Positions 17,676 through 25,806 of a stretch of 64,000 bases of DNA are shown here, one piece after another. The translations under genes were made by a program, and so were the position numbers. Numbering within the stretch: the first letter of the stretch is position 1; the number at the start of each line of letters is the position of its first letter. Below the pieces are notes generated by a model that saw only the letters and a list, made by a program, of their open reading frames with translations, ran no database searches and had not been told where the DNA came from. Origin of the DNA: Hanstruepera marina (lineage in GTDB: Bacteria; Bacteroidota; Bacteroidia; Flavobacteriales; Flavobacteriaceae). The DNA lies in the NCBI RefSeq assembly GCF_019880635.1, contig NZ_JAINVX010000002.1:372001-436000 (forward strand), written 5' to 3'.

Positions 17676-18802
17676 AACTGTGTATCATATCCCATACCGA
17701 ACATTATCAAACAGCATCTGGAGAATGGGTGGGCTGGGGACCGACTGTTAGTGAACTCAACCATTTGGCGGCACATTTTGAAACCATTTTTCATATAGCC
17801 ATGTTACATCTGGGAACCCCACCACCCAGTGCCTTACCCTATACTGCTTCGAATATTCAGTTTGTAGCCTTACCGCCTTCGGGTGGGCGTACAATAGCTG
17901 CTAAAATCCAGAGTATTTGGAAGGCTCCAAAAGTGATAAAAATCGTGTCCCAAACCCTTAAAAAAGCCGATGTATTCCAACTGCGTACACCAACAGGTAT
18001 TGGCGTGTATCTTATTCCGTACTTGACCCTTTTTGTAAAAAAACCAGGTTGGTATAAATATGCTGGGAATTGGAACCAAGCTAATCCACCTTTAGGCTAC
18101 CGTCTGCAACGGTGGATGTTGAAAAAACAAAGCAGAAAGGTGACGATTAATGGACACTGGCCCAACCAACCGGTACATTGCTTGACTTTTGAAAACCCCT
18201 GTTTAACGGAAGCGGATTTGGAAGCAGGTTTGGCGTGGTCGAAAAAGAAAACCTATAAGAGTCCCTTGACCTTTTGTTATGTAGGGCGTTTAGAACTTGA
18301 AAAGGGTGTGGGACGCATTATTCAAGCCTTTACAGAGTTAAGTCCAGAAGCCAAAGCCAAGGTGAAAACGGTTCATTTGGTAGGAGATGGACCAGAACGA
18401 CCCCATTTTGAAGCTGAAGCACAGAAGGCTGGCGTAGAAATTCGGTTTCATGGTTATTTACCACGTGAGCAAGTCTTTGAAGTGTTTAAGATATCGGATA
18501 TCTTTTTGATGCCTACCACAGCGTCTGAAGGCTTTCCTAAAGTGATTGCCGAAGCCATGAATTTTGGCTGTATACCGGTGGTGTCAAATGTGTCAGCTAT
18601 TGCACAGTATGTCATAAATGGGAAACAAGGATATATTTTAGATACCGTATCTTTGGATACTATTCAAGAGGTTTTGTATGCTATTCTTAAGGATGGTATA
18701 GATGGGAACATAATCAAAAACCTAAAGGGTAATCGGGATATAGTTAATAGATTTTCTTTTAAACATTATAATAATCGAATATTGAAGCTGCTAGAAAAAT
18801 GA
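17672..18802 (+). CDS. Family 4 glycosyltransferase
   Basis: A 376-residue GT-B enzyme. The N-terminal half is unusual, with SHTEHYQTASGEWVGWGP and a W-rich YKYAGNWNQANPP; the C-terminal half has the standard VGRLELEKGVGRII, VHLVGDGPERPHFE and ASEGFPKVIAEAMNFGC. It overlaps both neighbours by ATGA, so three genes (16566-20172) are translationally coupled. Donor and acceptor unknown. Confidence 0.88.
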   Translation: MKLCIISHTEHYQTASGEWVGWGPTVSELNHLAAHFETIFHIAMLHLGTPPPSALPYTASNIQFVALPPSGGRTIAAKIQSIWKAPKVIKIVSQTLKKADVFQLRTPTGIGVYLIPYLTLFVKKPGWYKYAGNWNQANPPLGYRLQRWMLKKQSRKVTINGHWPNQPVHCLTFENPCLTEADLEAGLAWSKKKTYKSPLTFCYVGRLELEKGVGRIIQAFTELSPEAKAKVKTVHLVGDGPERPHFEAEAQKAGVEIRFHGYLPREQVFEVFKISDIFLMPTTASEGFPKVIAEAMNFGCIPVVSNVSAIAQYVINGKQGYILDTVSLDTIQEVLYAILKDGIDGNIIKNLKGNRDIVNRFSFKHYNNRILKLLEK

Positions 18803-20172
18803 TAAAACGGATTCAGTCAGAAAATATAGATAACTATGTAGTTTTGGTACTGTTCCATATAGGACTTGGTGTCCTTTTTTTTGTGGCTGAGCCCATGGCT
18901 AAAGTCTTTTTTACGATAATGATGTTGTTTTTTATCTGGAAGATAATAGCAGCCCCTGAATCCAAAAAAGTGCAACAAGTGTTGTTGGCCTGTGCGTATT
19001 TTACGGGAATAGAAGTATTATTTAGGATGACTAAAGGGGGGCTGGCCTATGAAGCGTCTAAATACTTGGTAATTGTCTTTATGCTAATGGGGATGTTTTT
19101 TAAAGGCCTTTCTGGAAAAGGCTATCCTTATTTTATTTACTTAATTTTGTTAGTGCCCTCAATTGTAGTGGCTTCTGTTACTTTGACTTTTGACGCACAA
19201 TTTAGAACGAATATTGCCTTTGTATTAAGTGGTCCTGTAGCTTTGGGTATAGCAGCTTTGTTTTGTTACGATAGGAAAGTTACGAATAAACAGTTAATGG
19301 ATGTGCTTTTATATATGCTATTACCTGTTGTTTCAACTACTATGTACTTGTTTTTATATAACCCAAGTATTAAGGATACCTTATCGGGAACGGCTTCAAA
19401 TGCGGCAACTTCAGGGGGGTTTGGGCCTAATCAAGTGTCAACGGTATTGGGCTTGGGGATGTTTTTAATTATTGTAAGATTGTTTTTAAAATCACCCTCA
19501 CTGTTTTTAAAAATATTTAATATTCTTATTTTGGGAGCCATGACCTTCAGGGCTATTGTAACCTTTAGTAGAGGTGGTGTAATAGCAGCAGTTATAGTAG
19601 TTAGTGTATTTCTATTCTCATTATTTATTCGTTCATCCTATAAACAAAAAAACCAAATTATTGGTTCCTTTTTGCTATTAATGATTGCCATTGTTGTAAC
19701 ATGGACTATTAGCTCCAATCAAACCCAAGGACTTATTGATAATAGGTATTTGAATAAGGATTCTATGGGACGACAAAAGAAGGATGTGTCAACGGGCCGT
19801 TTAGGTTTGTTTATGGAAGAAATTGAGGGGTTTTTAGAAAGTCCATTTATTGGAATTGGAGCGAGTAGAATAAAAAATATCCGTGTTGAGACTATAGGAC
19901 TAAAATTGCCATCTCACAATGAAATAGGGCGGTTGTTGGCAGAACATGGTATATTTGGAATAATGGTAATTATTTTGTTGGTATCAACTCCTCTGGGATA
20001 TTACAGCAGGAATAATAAGAACCTGTTTTTTTATGCCTTTTTAGCCTTTTGGTTTGCCACGATTAACCATTCAGGCATGCGTATTGTAGCACCATCATTT
20101 ATTTATGCGCTAGCCTTATTAAATGTAACAAATGAAAAACCTACTATACATAGGAAACAACTTAAACAATAA
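18799..20172 (+). CDS. O-antigen ligase/polymerase-type membrane protein (Wzy/WaaL-like)
   Basis: A 457-residue polytopic protein with about ten to eleven hydrophobic segments and a large loop after residue 300. The loop holds FIGIGASRIKNIR and LPSHNEIGRLLAEHG, the 'SHN' pattern seen in the Wzy_C domain of O-antigen polymerases and ligases. It should act at the periplasmic face, joining lipid-linked repeat units or transferring them to an acceptor; sequence cannot tell polymerase from ligase. Its presence indicates a Wzx/Wzy-type pathway, although the flippase is not in this window. The next gene begins inside its 3' end. Confidence 0.82.
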   Translation: MIKRIQSENIDNYVVLVLFHIGLGVLFFVAEPMAKVFFTIMMLFFIWKIIAAPESKKVQQVLLACAYFTGIEVLFRMTKGGLAYEASKYLVIVFMLMGMFFKGLSGKGYPYFIYLILLVPSIVVASVTLTFDAQFRTNIAFVLSGPVALGIAALFCYDRKVTNKQLMDVLLYMLLPVVSTTMYLFLYNPSIKDTLSGTASNAATSGGFGPNQVSTVLGLGMFLIIVRLFLKSPSLFLKIFNILILGAMTFRAIVTFSRGGVIAAVIVVSVFLFSLFIRSSYKQKNQIIGSFLLLMIAIVVTWTISSNQTQGLIDNRYLNKDSMGRQKKDVSTGRLGLFMEEIEGFLESPFIGIGASRIKNIRVETIGLKLPSHNEIGRLLAEHGIFGIMVIILLVSTPLGYYSRNNKNLFFYAFLAFWFATINHSGMRIVAPSFIYALALLNVTNEKPTIHRKQLKQ

Positions 20173-21142
20173 GCGGAGTAATGTGTCCTCTATTGTTGTT
20201 TTGGGCCCCATGCTCGAAGCCGAAGGCTTTAATGTACGATATGCTTCCAGTTACTCAAATAAGGTTTGGCGTTTTATGGATATGTTAAAAAGTTGTATCA
20301 AGTATCGAAACTGGGCCGATGCTGTTATAATAGATACTTATAGCACACAAAATTTCTATTATGCGTTAGCGGTGAGTCAATTATGTAGGCTTTTAAACAT
20401 AACATATATCCCAAGCTTAAATGGTGGGAACCTGCCTGTGCGTTTGGAAAAAAATCCAGGGCTTTGCAGGCTTATTTTTAGGACCGCGTATAAATTAGTG
20501 TCCCCATCGGTATATTTACAAGAAGCATTTAAATACCATGGCTATACCAATGTGACCTATATACCCAATAGTTTGGAATTGGATGCCTATAAATATGTTG
20601 TAAAAGCATTTAACCACCCTAAATTGTTATGGGTACGCTCGTTTTCTAAAATATATAACCCCACTTTAGCTGTAAAGGTGTTGAAAGTGCTTCAGGAAGA
20701 TGGTATTCAGGCAGAATTGTGTATGGTTGGACCCGATAGTGATGGCTCCTTAACAACAGTGCAAGACTTGGCCAAGGCCTATAATGTTTCTGTAAATTTT
20801 ACCGGAAAATTGCCTAAAACAGATTGGGTTGCCTTGGCAGCAGATTACAATATCTTTATAAATACCACCAATTTTGATAATATGCCCGTAAGTGTTATTG
20901 AAGCTATGGCATTGGGCTTGCCCATAGTATCTACAGAGGTTGGTGGAATACCTTTTTTAATCGACCATGAAACCGATGGGTTGTTGGTACCTGCTAATGA
21001 CGCATTAGCAATGGCTAATGCTATTAAGCGTATTATAAATAGTCCTGTTGCCAGCCAAGCTATGGCGTTTAATGCTAGGAAAAAAGTGGAGCTGTTTGCA
21101 TGGAAGGTTGTCAAGCATCAATGGTTTGAAGTATTGCAATAA
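20132..21142 (+). CDS. Family 4 glycosyltransferase
   Basis: A 336-residue GT-B transferase. The N-terminal half has YIPSLNGGNLPVRLEKNP; the donor domain has LLWVRSFSKIYNPTLAV, NMPVSVIEAMALGLPIVST and GGIPFLIDHETDGLLVP. It is shorter than the other GT4 enzymes here, mostly in the acceptor domain. The ATG lies 41 bases inside the upstream Wzy-like gene. It closes the second polysaccharide run and is followed by repeat-rich DNA. Confidence 0.88.
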   Translation: MKNLLYIGNNLNNKRSNVSSIVVLGPMLEAEGFNVRYASSYSNKVWRFMDMLKSCIKYRNWADAVIIDTYSTQNFYYALAVSQLCRLLNITYIPSLNGGNLPVRLEKNPGLCRLIFRTAYKLVSPSVYLQEAFKYHGYTNVTYIPNSLELDAYKYVVKAFNHPKLLWVRSFSKIYNPTLAVKVLKVLQEDGIQAELCMVGPDSDGSLTTVQDLAKAYNVSVNFTGKLPKTDWVALAADYNIFINTTNFDNMPVSVIEAMALGLPIVSTEVGGIPFLIDHETDGLLVPANDALAMANAIKRIINSPVASQAMAFNARKKVELFAWKVVKHQWFEVLQ

Positions 21143-21528
21143 AAACATTTAAATCTATTCAATAACACTAATGCTTTCATTTATAGGAGCTTGTGACGCG
21201 GCAATCTGATACGAACCTTTATTGTTTTAGGGTATTCAATTAAGAGATTCTTCACTTCGCTGCGCTCGTTCTGAATGACACTTGGGCAATTAAAAATATT
21301 AAAGCTGTCATTCAGAAAGGGGCAGTTAAGCCGACTGAAGAACCTTTAGAAGTTTATGGAGCCTTAATTTATGAGATTCCTCGGCAAGCTCGGAATGACA
21401 AGTGACTGATGACAAGGAAATTCCTCACATCGCTGCGCTCGTTCTGAATGACACTTGGGCAATTAAAAAATATTAAAGCTGTCATTCAGAAGGAGACTGT
21501 TAAGCCGACTGAAGAACCTGTTAAATTT
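21143..21528. repeat. Palindromic REP-like block, left flank of the GIY-YIG gene
   Basis: Two 101-base direct copies (21245-21345 and 21419-21519) of a palindromic unit separated by a partial arm at 21372-21401. Each unit has a left arm 'agattcttcacttcgctgcg' running to 'ttctgaatgaca' and, after about 25 A/T-rich bases, an inverted right arm from 'tgtcattcagaa' to 'gactgaagaacct'. The paired-arm layout is that of a REPIN. No gene is visible here. Confidence 0.85.
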
Positions 21529-21852
21529 CTAAATACTATCATTCAAAAATCCCCAATTCGAATTAAATGCTTCAATTAATTGTTCTTTTTTGATTCTGCT
21601 AAATCCTTTTATTTGTTTTTCGCGTTTAATGGCTATTTCAATATTATTAAAATGTTCATAGTATATGAGGAAAAAGCATTTGTATTTAGTTGTAAAAGCT
21701 TTAGAAAAAGGTAATGGATTCTTGTGCTGATGAATACGTTCTTTAAGATTATTTGTAACACCTGTATATAGTACTGTTTTACTTTTGTTTGTTAAAATGT
21801 AAACATAATAATTATGTGTGCCTATAGTTTTTATTAAACTAAATATAATCAA
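21529..21852 (-). CDS. Small GIY-YIG endonuclease-like protein
   Basis: A 107-residue single-domain protein. YYVYILTNKSKTVLYTGVTN gives the GIY and YIG strands (here YVY and YTG), followed by LKERIHQHKN with the catalytic Arg, and IAIKREKQIKGFSR with the downstream Glu-Lys segment of the UPF0213/YhbQ group. No ATG is available before the fold; the TTG at the end of the listed interval is the likely start. It stands alone, with palindromic repeat arms on both sides in opposite orientation. It may process those repeats, but that link is inference; the family is otherwise thought to be DNA-repair-like and has no settled role. Confidence 0.85.
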   Translation of the reverse strand: MIIFSLIKTIGTHNYYVYILTNKSKTVLYTGVTNNLKERIHQHKNPLPFSKAFTTKYKCFFLIYYEHFNNIEIAIKREKQIKGFSRIKKEQLIEAFNSNWGFLNDSI

Positions 21853-22338
21853 TTTTTGAGATTCTTCACTTTACCTTGCCTGTTCAGGATGAGAAAGAGA
21901 TTCTTCACATCGCTGTGCCTGTCTGCCGACAGGCAGGCTCGTTCTGAATGACAATGAGATTCTTCACTGCGCTTTACACGTTATGAAATCGAAGATTCGA
22001 CGTAGTCAATGACATGCTGATTTTCATTCAGAGGGAGGAACGACCGAAGAATCTTTTAAAGTTTAACAAAGTTTAGTATTAGGGATTCTTCATTTTGCCT
22101 TACGTGTTCAGGATGACAACGAGATTCTTCACTTCGCTGCACTCGTTCTGAATGACAACGAGATTCTTCACTTCGCTGCGCTCGTTCTGAATGACAAGAT
22201 ACTGTATTAATAGGGATGGTGCTGTCATGGTGATGCTGACATTCTCAATCAGTATAGGTAATCTTATAAAACTGACATTTTAAAAAACAAAGTCAAACCA
22301 TTAGTTCATGCATTTATAATAATTACTAAAGCTTAACC
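21853..22338. repeat. Palindromic REP-like block, right flank of the GIY-YIG gene
   Basis: From 21858 arms of the 'gagattcttcac...ctgaatgaca' type occur at least five times. One right-hand arm (about 22024-22057, 'cattcagagggaggaacgac' then 'cgaagaatct') is inverted. A perfect-looking tandem pair of 39-base units lies at 22121-22159 and 22160-22198, differing at one or two positions. A 'gcctgtctgccgacaggcag' hairpin interrupts one arm near 21920. No gene is visible. Confidence 0.85.
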
Positions 22339-22368
22339 TTGCTTTATACAGTGAACTTTTTATCTTTA
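22339..22368 (+). promoter_or_regulatory. Bacteroidota-type promoter for the initiating transferase
   Basis: TTG at 22339-22341, 19 bases, then TATCTTTA at 22361-22368, one mismatch from the TAnnTTTG -7 consensus, 21 bases before the start codon. This suggests the transferase gene has its own promoter, separate from the upstream polysaccharide run. Confidence 0.55.
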
Positions 22369-22389
22369 CCTTAACATTTTATTAACGAA

Positions 22390-23781
22390 ATGGGGAAGCA
22401 GACCGTACATTTTAATATTTCAGAACGCAAGATTTTACTGCGCTTAATGGATGTGATTAGTGTCCTGCTGGTATTGTGTTTTATAAGTGTAAAATTTAAC
22501 TTTGATTACTTTACCATAAGTGCTGAAAATTGGAGTTGGGTTGTAGTTCTAGCATTATATATTAGTGCGTTTGGTACGGTTTTCGAACTCTACGATTTGC
22601 AAAAGGCCAGTAGGCTTGATGCCGTATTTGCTAATGTTGTGCTTACGGCATCCGTAACGGTGCTGTTTTATTTACTAACGCCTTATTTTACACCTTTCTT
22701 ACCCGCCAATCGTTTGCAAATTCTTTATTTTTATATAGCCATTATAGTCGCTTTAATGCTATGGCGCTTTTTATATGTCAAGTTTATAACCTCACCACGG
22801 TTTTACAAAAAGGTATTGATTGTTGGCGAAATTTCTAATATTGAAACCATTGTTGAAGCCTTTAAAAATTCGGATCCCAATTACAAAATAGTGGGATTTA
22901 TTAATTGTGAGGCCAAAAAGGATAGCGATATCGTTTATAAAGGGATTTCTGAATATCACCCCAGTGCTATCCATCAGGTTATTCTAGAAGAAAACATCTC
23001 TGAAATTGTTGTGGCCAGTTATAATGCTGAAACGATTACTTCAGAAATTTATTTAGACTTAATAGCGCTATTGGAGCGTGGTTTTCCTATTAAGGAATAC
23101 ACTCAAGTGTACGAGGATATTACGTATAGAGTACCGGTGCAATTTGTTGGTAAGGATTTTTACAAGTACTTTCCATTTAGTAGAAGCAATCAAAATAAAC
23201 TGTATTTGTTTTTTCATAGATTGTTCGATTTAATTATTGCATGTGTTGGTGCGGTATTGACACTGATTTTGATGCCTATTGTTTTATTAGGAAATGTAAT
23301 AGCCAATCGTGGCCCCTTGTTTTATTCCCAAGAACGTGTGGGGAAAAATGGTGAAGTGTTTAAAATTGTGAAGTTTCGCACCATGATTGTAAATGCAGAA
23401 AAGGAAGGAGCGGTTTGGGCCACAAAACATGATAAGCGCGTTACAGGATTTGGACGGTTTTTACGACGTTCACGATTGGATGAGATGCCCCAGTTTTTTA
23501 ATATTTTAAAGGGCGACATGAGTTTAATAGGGCCAAGGCCAGAGCGCCCTTACTTTGTTAAAGAACTCTCTAAAGTCATTCCGTTTTATGAAACCAGGCA
23601 TATTATAAAACCTGGTCTTACAGGTTGGGCTCAAGTTAAGGTGCGCTATGGTTCTACCGTAGAGGATAGTTTATTAAAATTACAATACGACCTGTATTAT
23701 ATTAAACACCGTAGTTTCTTTTTAGATGCCAATGTTATTATTAAAACCTTAAGTACAATGATATTTTTTAGGGGGCAATAA
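22390..23781 (+). CDS. Polyprenyl-phosphate sugar-1-phosphate transferase (WcaJ/WbaP-like)
   Basis: A 463-residue membrane enzyme expected to start the repeat unit by moving a sugar-1-phosphate from a UDP-sugar to undecaprenyl phosphate. The N-terminal third has four hydrophobic helices; residues 130-250 form the CoA-binding-like domain. The C-terminal catalytic part starts at RLFDLIIACVGAVLTL and has QERVGKNGEVFKIVKFRTM, RSRLDEMPQFFNIL, the GDMSLIGPRPERP signature and KPGLTGWAQV. Length fits the family. It is separated from the glycosyltransferase runs by a repeat region, but the shared function makes it part of the same pathway. Confidence 0.93.
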   Translation: MGKQTVHFNISERKILLRLMDVISVLLVLCFISVKFNFDYFTISAENWSWVVVLALYISAFGTVFELYDLQKASRLDAVFANVVLTASVTVLFYLLTPYFTPFLPANRLQILYFYIAIIVALMLWRFLYVKFITSPRFYKKVLIVGEISNIETIVEAFKNSDPNYKIVGFINCEAKKDSDIVYKGISEYHPSAIHQVILEENISEIVVASYNAETITSEIYLDLIALLERGFPIKEYTQVYEDITYRVPVQFVGKDFYKYFPFSRSNQNKLYLFFHRLFDLIIACVGAVLTLILMPIVLLGNVIANRGPLFYSQERVGKNGEVFKIVKFRTMIVNAEKEGAVWATKHDKRVTGFGRFLRRSRLDEMPQFFNILKGDMSLIGPRPERPYFVKELSKVIPFYETRHIIKPGLTGWAQVKVRYGSTVEDSLLKLQYDLYYIKHRSFFLDANVIIKTLSTMIFFRGQ

Positions 23782-24157
23782 ATTTACTAGATAAGAGATA
23801 AGTACAAAGTGCTACTAACTAGTTTTATATAAGGCTACCCTCATTAAATAAGAAAGATCAATGTTATTGACTCTATCGAATCTTCGATTTCAGAAGGCGA
23901 CTGGACGTTTGAAAACTGTCTGGTGGACTATTTAAGTGAATGTGCAAGCAGGCAAAAGGTTTGGTTAGACCGATGGATTGAAAAGGTATTGGTGTATTTA
24001 AAATCAAACTCCCCTTTCTTTGTTTTCGTAAATTAAACAAATTCATTCCCCTCTTCATCTGAAGAGGGGAGTAATAGTTTTGTTTATCACCTAAAGGCTC
24101 CTCCATTTAGATAAAGGGAGGTGTCTAGACGTATTGAGTCTAGACGGAGGGTTTGAA
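23782..24157. repeat. Repeat-containing spacer left of the DUF559 gene
   Basis: About 375 bases without a gene. It contains a near-perfect inverted repeat at 24047-24070 (tcccctcttca / tgaagagggga), two copies of the palindrome gtctagac six bases apart (24123-24144) and a 'ggagggtttgaa' arm at its end. The latter is repeated in inverted form beyond the nuclease gene. Confidence 0.65.
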
Positions 24158-24523
24158 TTAGTTTTTAAAATGCCTTATTATGTCCTGCAATACAGAGGGT
24201 AATTGGTTAAATACCATTTTGTTTTCGAATCGGAGGACTTGGTATCCCAATTCGTTTAAATATCCGGTTCGAATTTCATCATAGGATACTGCTTTTGGAT
24301 TGTTGTGTACTTCACCATCTAGCTCAATGATAAGTCTTTCTGAAGCACAGTAAAAGTCTACAATATAGTTTCCGATACTGTGTTGTTTTGTAAAACGTTT
24401 CCACTTCAATTGTCTTGACTTAAGGTGTGTCCATAAAAACGCTTCAGCTGGAGTCAGATTTTTTCTTAATTCCTGTCTTCTAGATTTCAACTGAATTTTG
24501 TTGTGTATGTGTTGTTTGGACAT
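24158..24523 (-). CDS. DUF559 endonuclease-like protein
   Basis: A 121-residue protein of the DUF559 group, which has a restriction-endonuclease-like (Vsr-related) fold. Supporting motifs are ARKNLTPAEA-like RKNLTPAEAFLWTHLKSR, KRFTKQHSIGNYIVDFYC with the family's Asp, and ERLIIELDGEVHN with the Glu-x-Asp metal-site residues. Biological role is unsettled: such genes are common lone genes in bacteroidete genomes. Like the GIY-YIG gene 2.5 kb away, it is orphaned between repeats. Start ATG leaves the basic N-terminal helix typical of the family. Confidence 0.88.
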   Translation of the reverse strand: MSKQHIHNKIQLKSRRQELRKNLTPAEAFLWTHLKSRQLKWKRFTKQHSIGNYIVDFYCASERLIIELDGEVHNNPKAVSYDEIRTGYLNELGYQVLRFENKMVFNQLPSVLQDIIRHFKN

Positions 24524-24537
24524 GAATTAAGTATAGT

Positions 24538-24600
24538 AATTTAAGTTCAAACTCCCTTTGGTTCCTTTCTTTATATAAAGGGAGGCGTCAAAAAGCAAGG
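24538..24600. repeat. Inverted-repeat arm right of the DUF559 gene
   Basis: 'gttcaaactccctttgg' at about 24544-24560 is an imperfect inverted match of 'ggagggtttgaa' at 24146-24157 on the other side of the nuclease gene. A second 'ctttatataaag' palindrome with 'ggaggcgtc' follows, echoing 'gggaggtgtc' on the left side. Confidence 0.55.
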
Positions 24601-24617
24601 CTCTTTGATAAAGGGTT

Positions 24618-25793
24618 TTATAATTTCTCGTTTTTTAAATAATACACCAAATACATATACCTAATTACCAATGCTAATAACAACGGTATAAGTACTGGAG
24701 CAAAAACTTGTATACCTACAGACCAATGAAAGGCCATTAAGGCTAGCATAATAAACAAAAACTTTAAGAATTTGATAACCCATGGCTTTGGTTGTTTCTT
24801 GAGTAATTGTATACCCAAAATAATATTGAGCGGAAATGCCCAAAGTAAATTATAGTTTTGAGCTGTAGCCGTATGGTCAGTAGCAAACCATAATAGTAAA
24901 AGCAACAAACCAATAACGCCTGTTAATACAGAAATAGTAAAATCTAACCATCGGCTTCGTTTTCCTTTAATAAAATCGAAATAGGTAATAATAACTATAA
25001 AAAGCCCAATAACGCCTAATACAAAAATTGGACTCGTAAAAAATGACGATTTGTTGGAGTTGATAGCCTGTTTGGTATACAAGGTTTTGTCTTGCTTGAC
25101 CAGTTTTTTGTTACTATTTCCCAAAGTAGCCGAGCTAAAAAACGTATGTATGTACTCTGGTAAAAACATATGCTCTTCGGCAGTGGCGGTTTGATCAATT
25201 ACAGAACCTAATGCTAGGTCTATACCCATGCTGCCCCAAGAATTAGTTTTCAAATTATCCTGAATAAGTGTGCGAAATGTTTGCGGTTGAAATGCTTCTG
25301 GTTCATGAAAAACTATAGGTTCACCAACAGCTGTTTGTAAAACATCTCTAATTTTAGTGGCACAGTTGTTATAGAAAAAGTCATAAAGGTAACGCCTGTT
25401 TTCGGGTTTGTAATTCTCAAGTAGATAGTCAAAAAGCGCTTGTTTTTGCCCAGTATCTAAATCTAATTCTTGGGATTGCACAGTTCTATTCTGGCGTTTG
25501 TACATCAGCATAAAGTCGTCAAAATAATTAACACCAATAAGATAATGTAATTTCCCTTGTGCAAATTTGGTATAGAAATTTGGGGTATCAAAATCGTAAA
25601 CCCCATAGTTAAATACCATATCAATGTTTTGGGAGTGGTCTTGAATATGAAAAGCCGAATGCCCAAAGGCATCATTTAAATTATAACCCGGTCCAATAGT
25701 TAAAACACGAATTGAAGCTTCAGGTGATAACTGTTGTGCAAATAGGTTTTGAATACTTAAAAGGACTAATAGTGCAAGTACACGCAGACTCAT
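24618..25793 (-). CDS. DUF4105 membrane protein, candidate lipoprotein N-acyltransferase (Lnb-like)
   Basis: A 391-residue protein. A signal peptide (ends near FAQ, residue 20) leads to a DUF4105 domain with FGHSAFH (His45) and YNNCATKI (Cys144), the invariant-looking His and Cys of a papain-like/NlpC-type fold. After residue 240 come about five hydrophobic helices. I recall that DUF4105 proteins of Bacteroides have been proposed as the lipoprotein N-acyltransferase (Lnb), using a Cys-His pair; this window cannot confirm it. It probably shares a transcript with the upstream PorV-like gene, 13 bases away on the same strand. Alternative: an uncharacterised periplasmic hydrolase. Confidence 0.85.
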   Translation of the reverse strand: MSLRVLALLVLLSIQNLFAQQLSPEASIRVLTIGPGYNLNDAFGHSAFHIQDHSQNIDMVFNYGVYDFDTPNFYTKFAQGKLHYLIGVNYFDDFMLMYKRQNRTVQSQELDLDTGQKQALFDYLLENYKPENRRYLYDFFYNNCATKIRDVLQTAVGEPIVFHEPEAFQPQTFRTLIQDNLKTNSWGSMGIDLALGSVIDQTATAEEHMFLPEYIHTFFSSATLGNSNKKLVKQDKTLYTKQAINSNKSSFFTSPIFVLGVIGLFIVIITYFDFIKGKRSRWLDFTISVLTGVIGLLLLLLWFATDHTATAQNYNLLWAFPLNIILGIQLLKKQPKPWVIKFLKFLFIMLALMAFHWSVGIQVFAPVLIPLLLALVIRYMYLVYYLKNEKL

Positions 25794-25806
25794 AGTATGG
25801 GTTTAA

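Noticed and set aside
22121-22198. CRISPR-like tandem repeat
   Set aside because: Only two units, directly adjacent with no spacers, and the same arm occurs as a dispersed palindrome nearby.
21143-22389. Insertion sequence between the glycosyltransferase run and the initiating transferase
   Set aside because: No transposase frame was found; only the GIY-YIG gene and palindromic arms are present.
23873-24106. 77-codon minus-strand frame left of the DUF559 gene
   Set aside because: It runs through palindromic repeat DNA, has low-complexity content and no recognisable motif.
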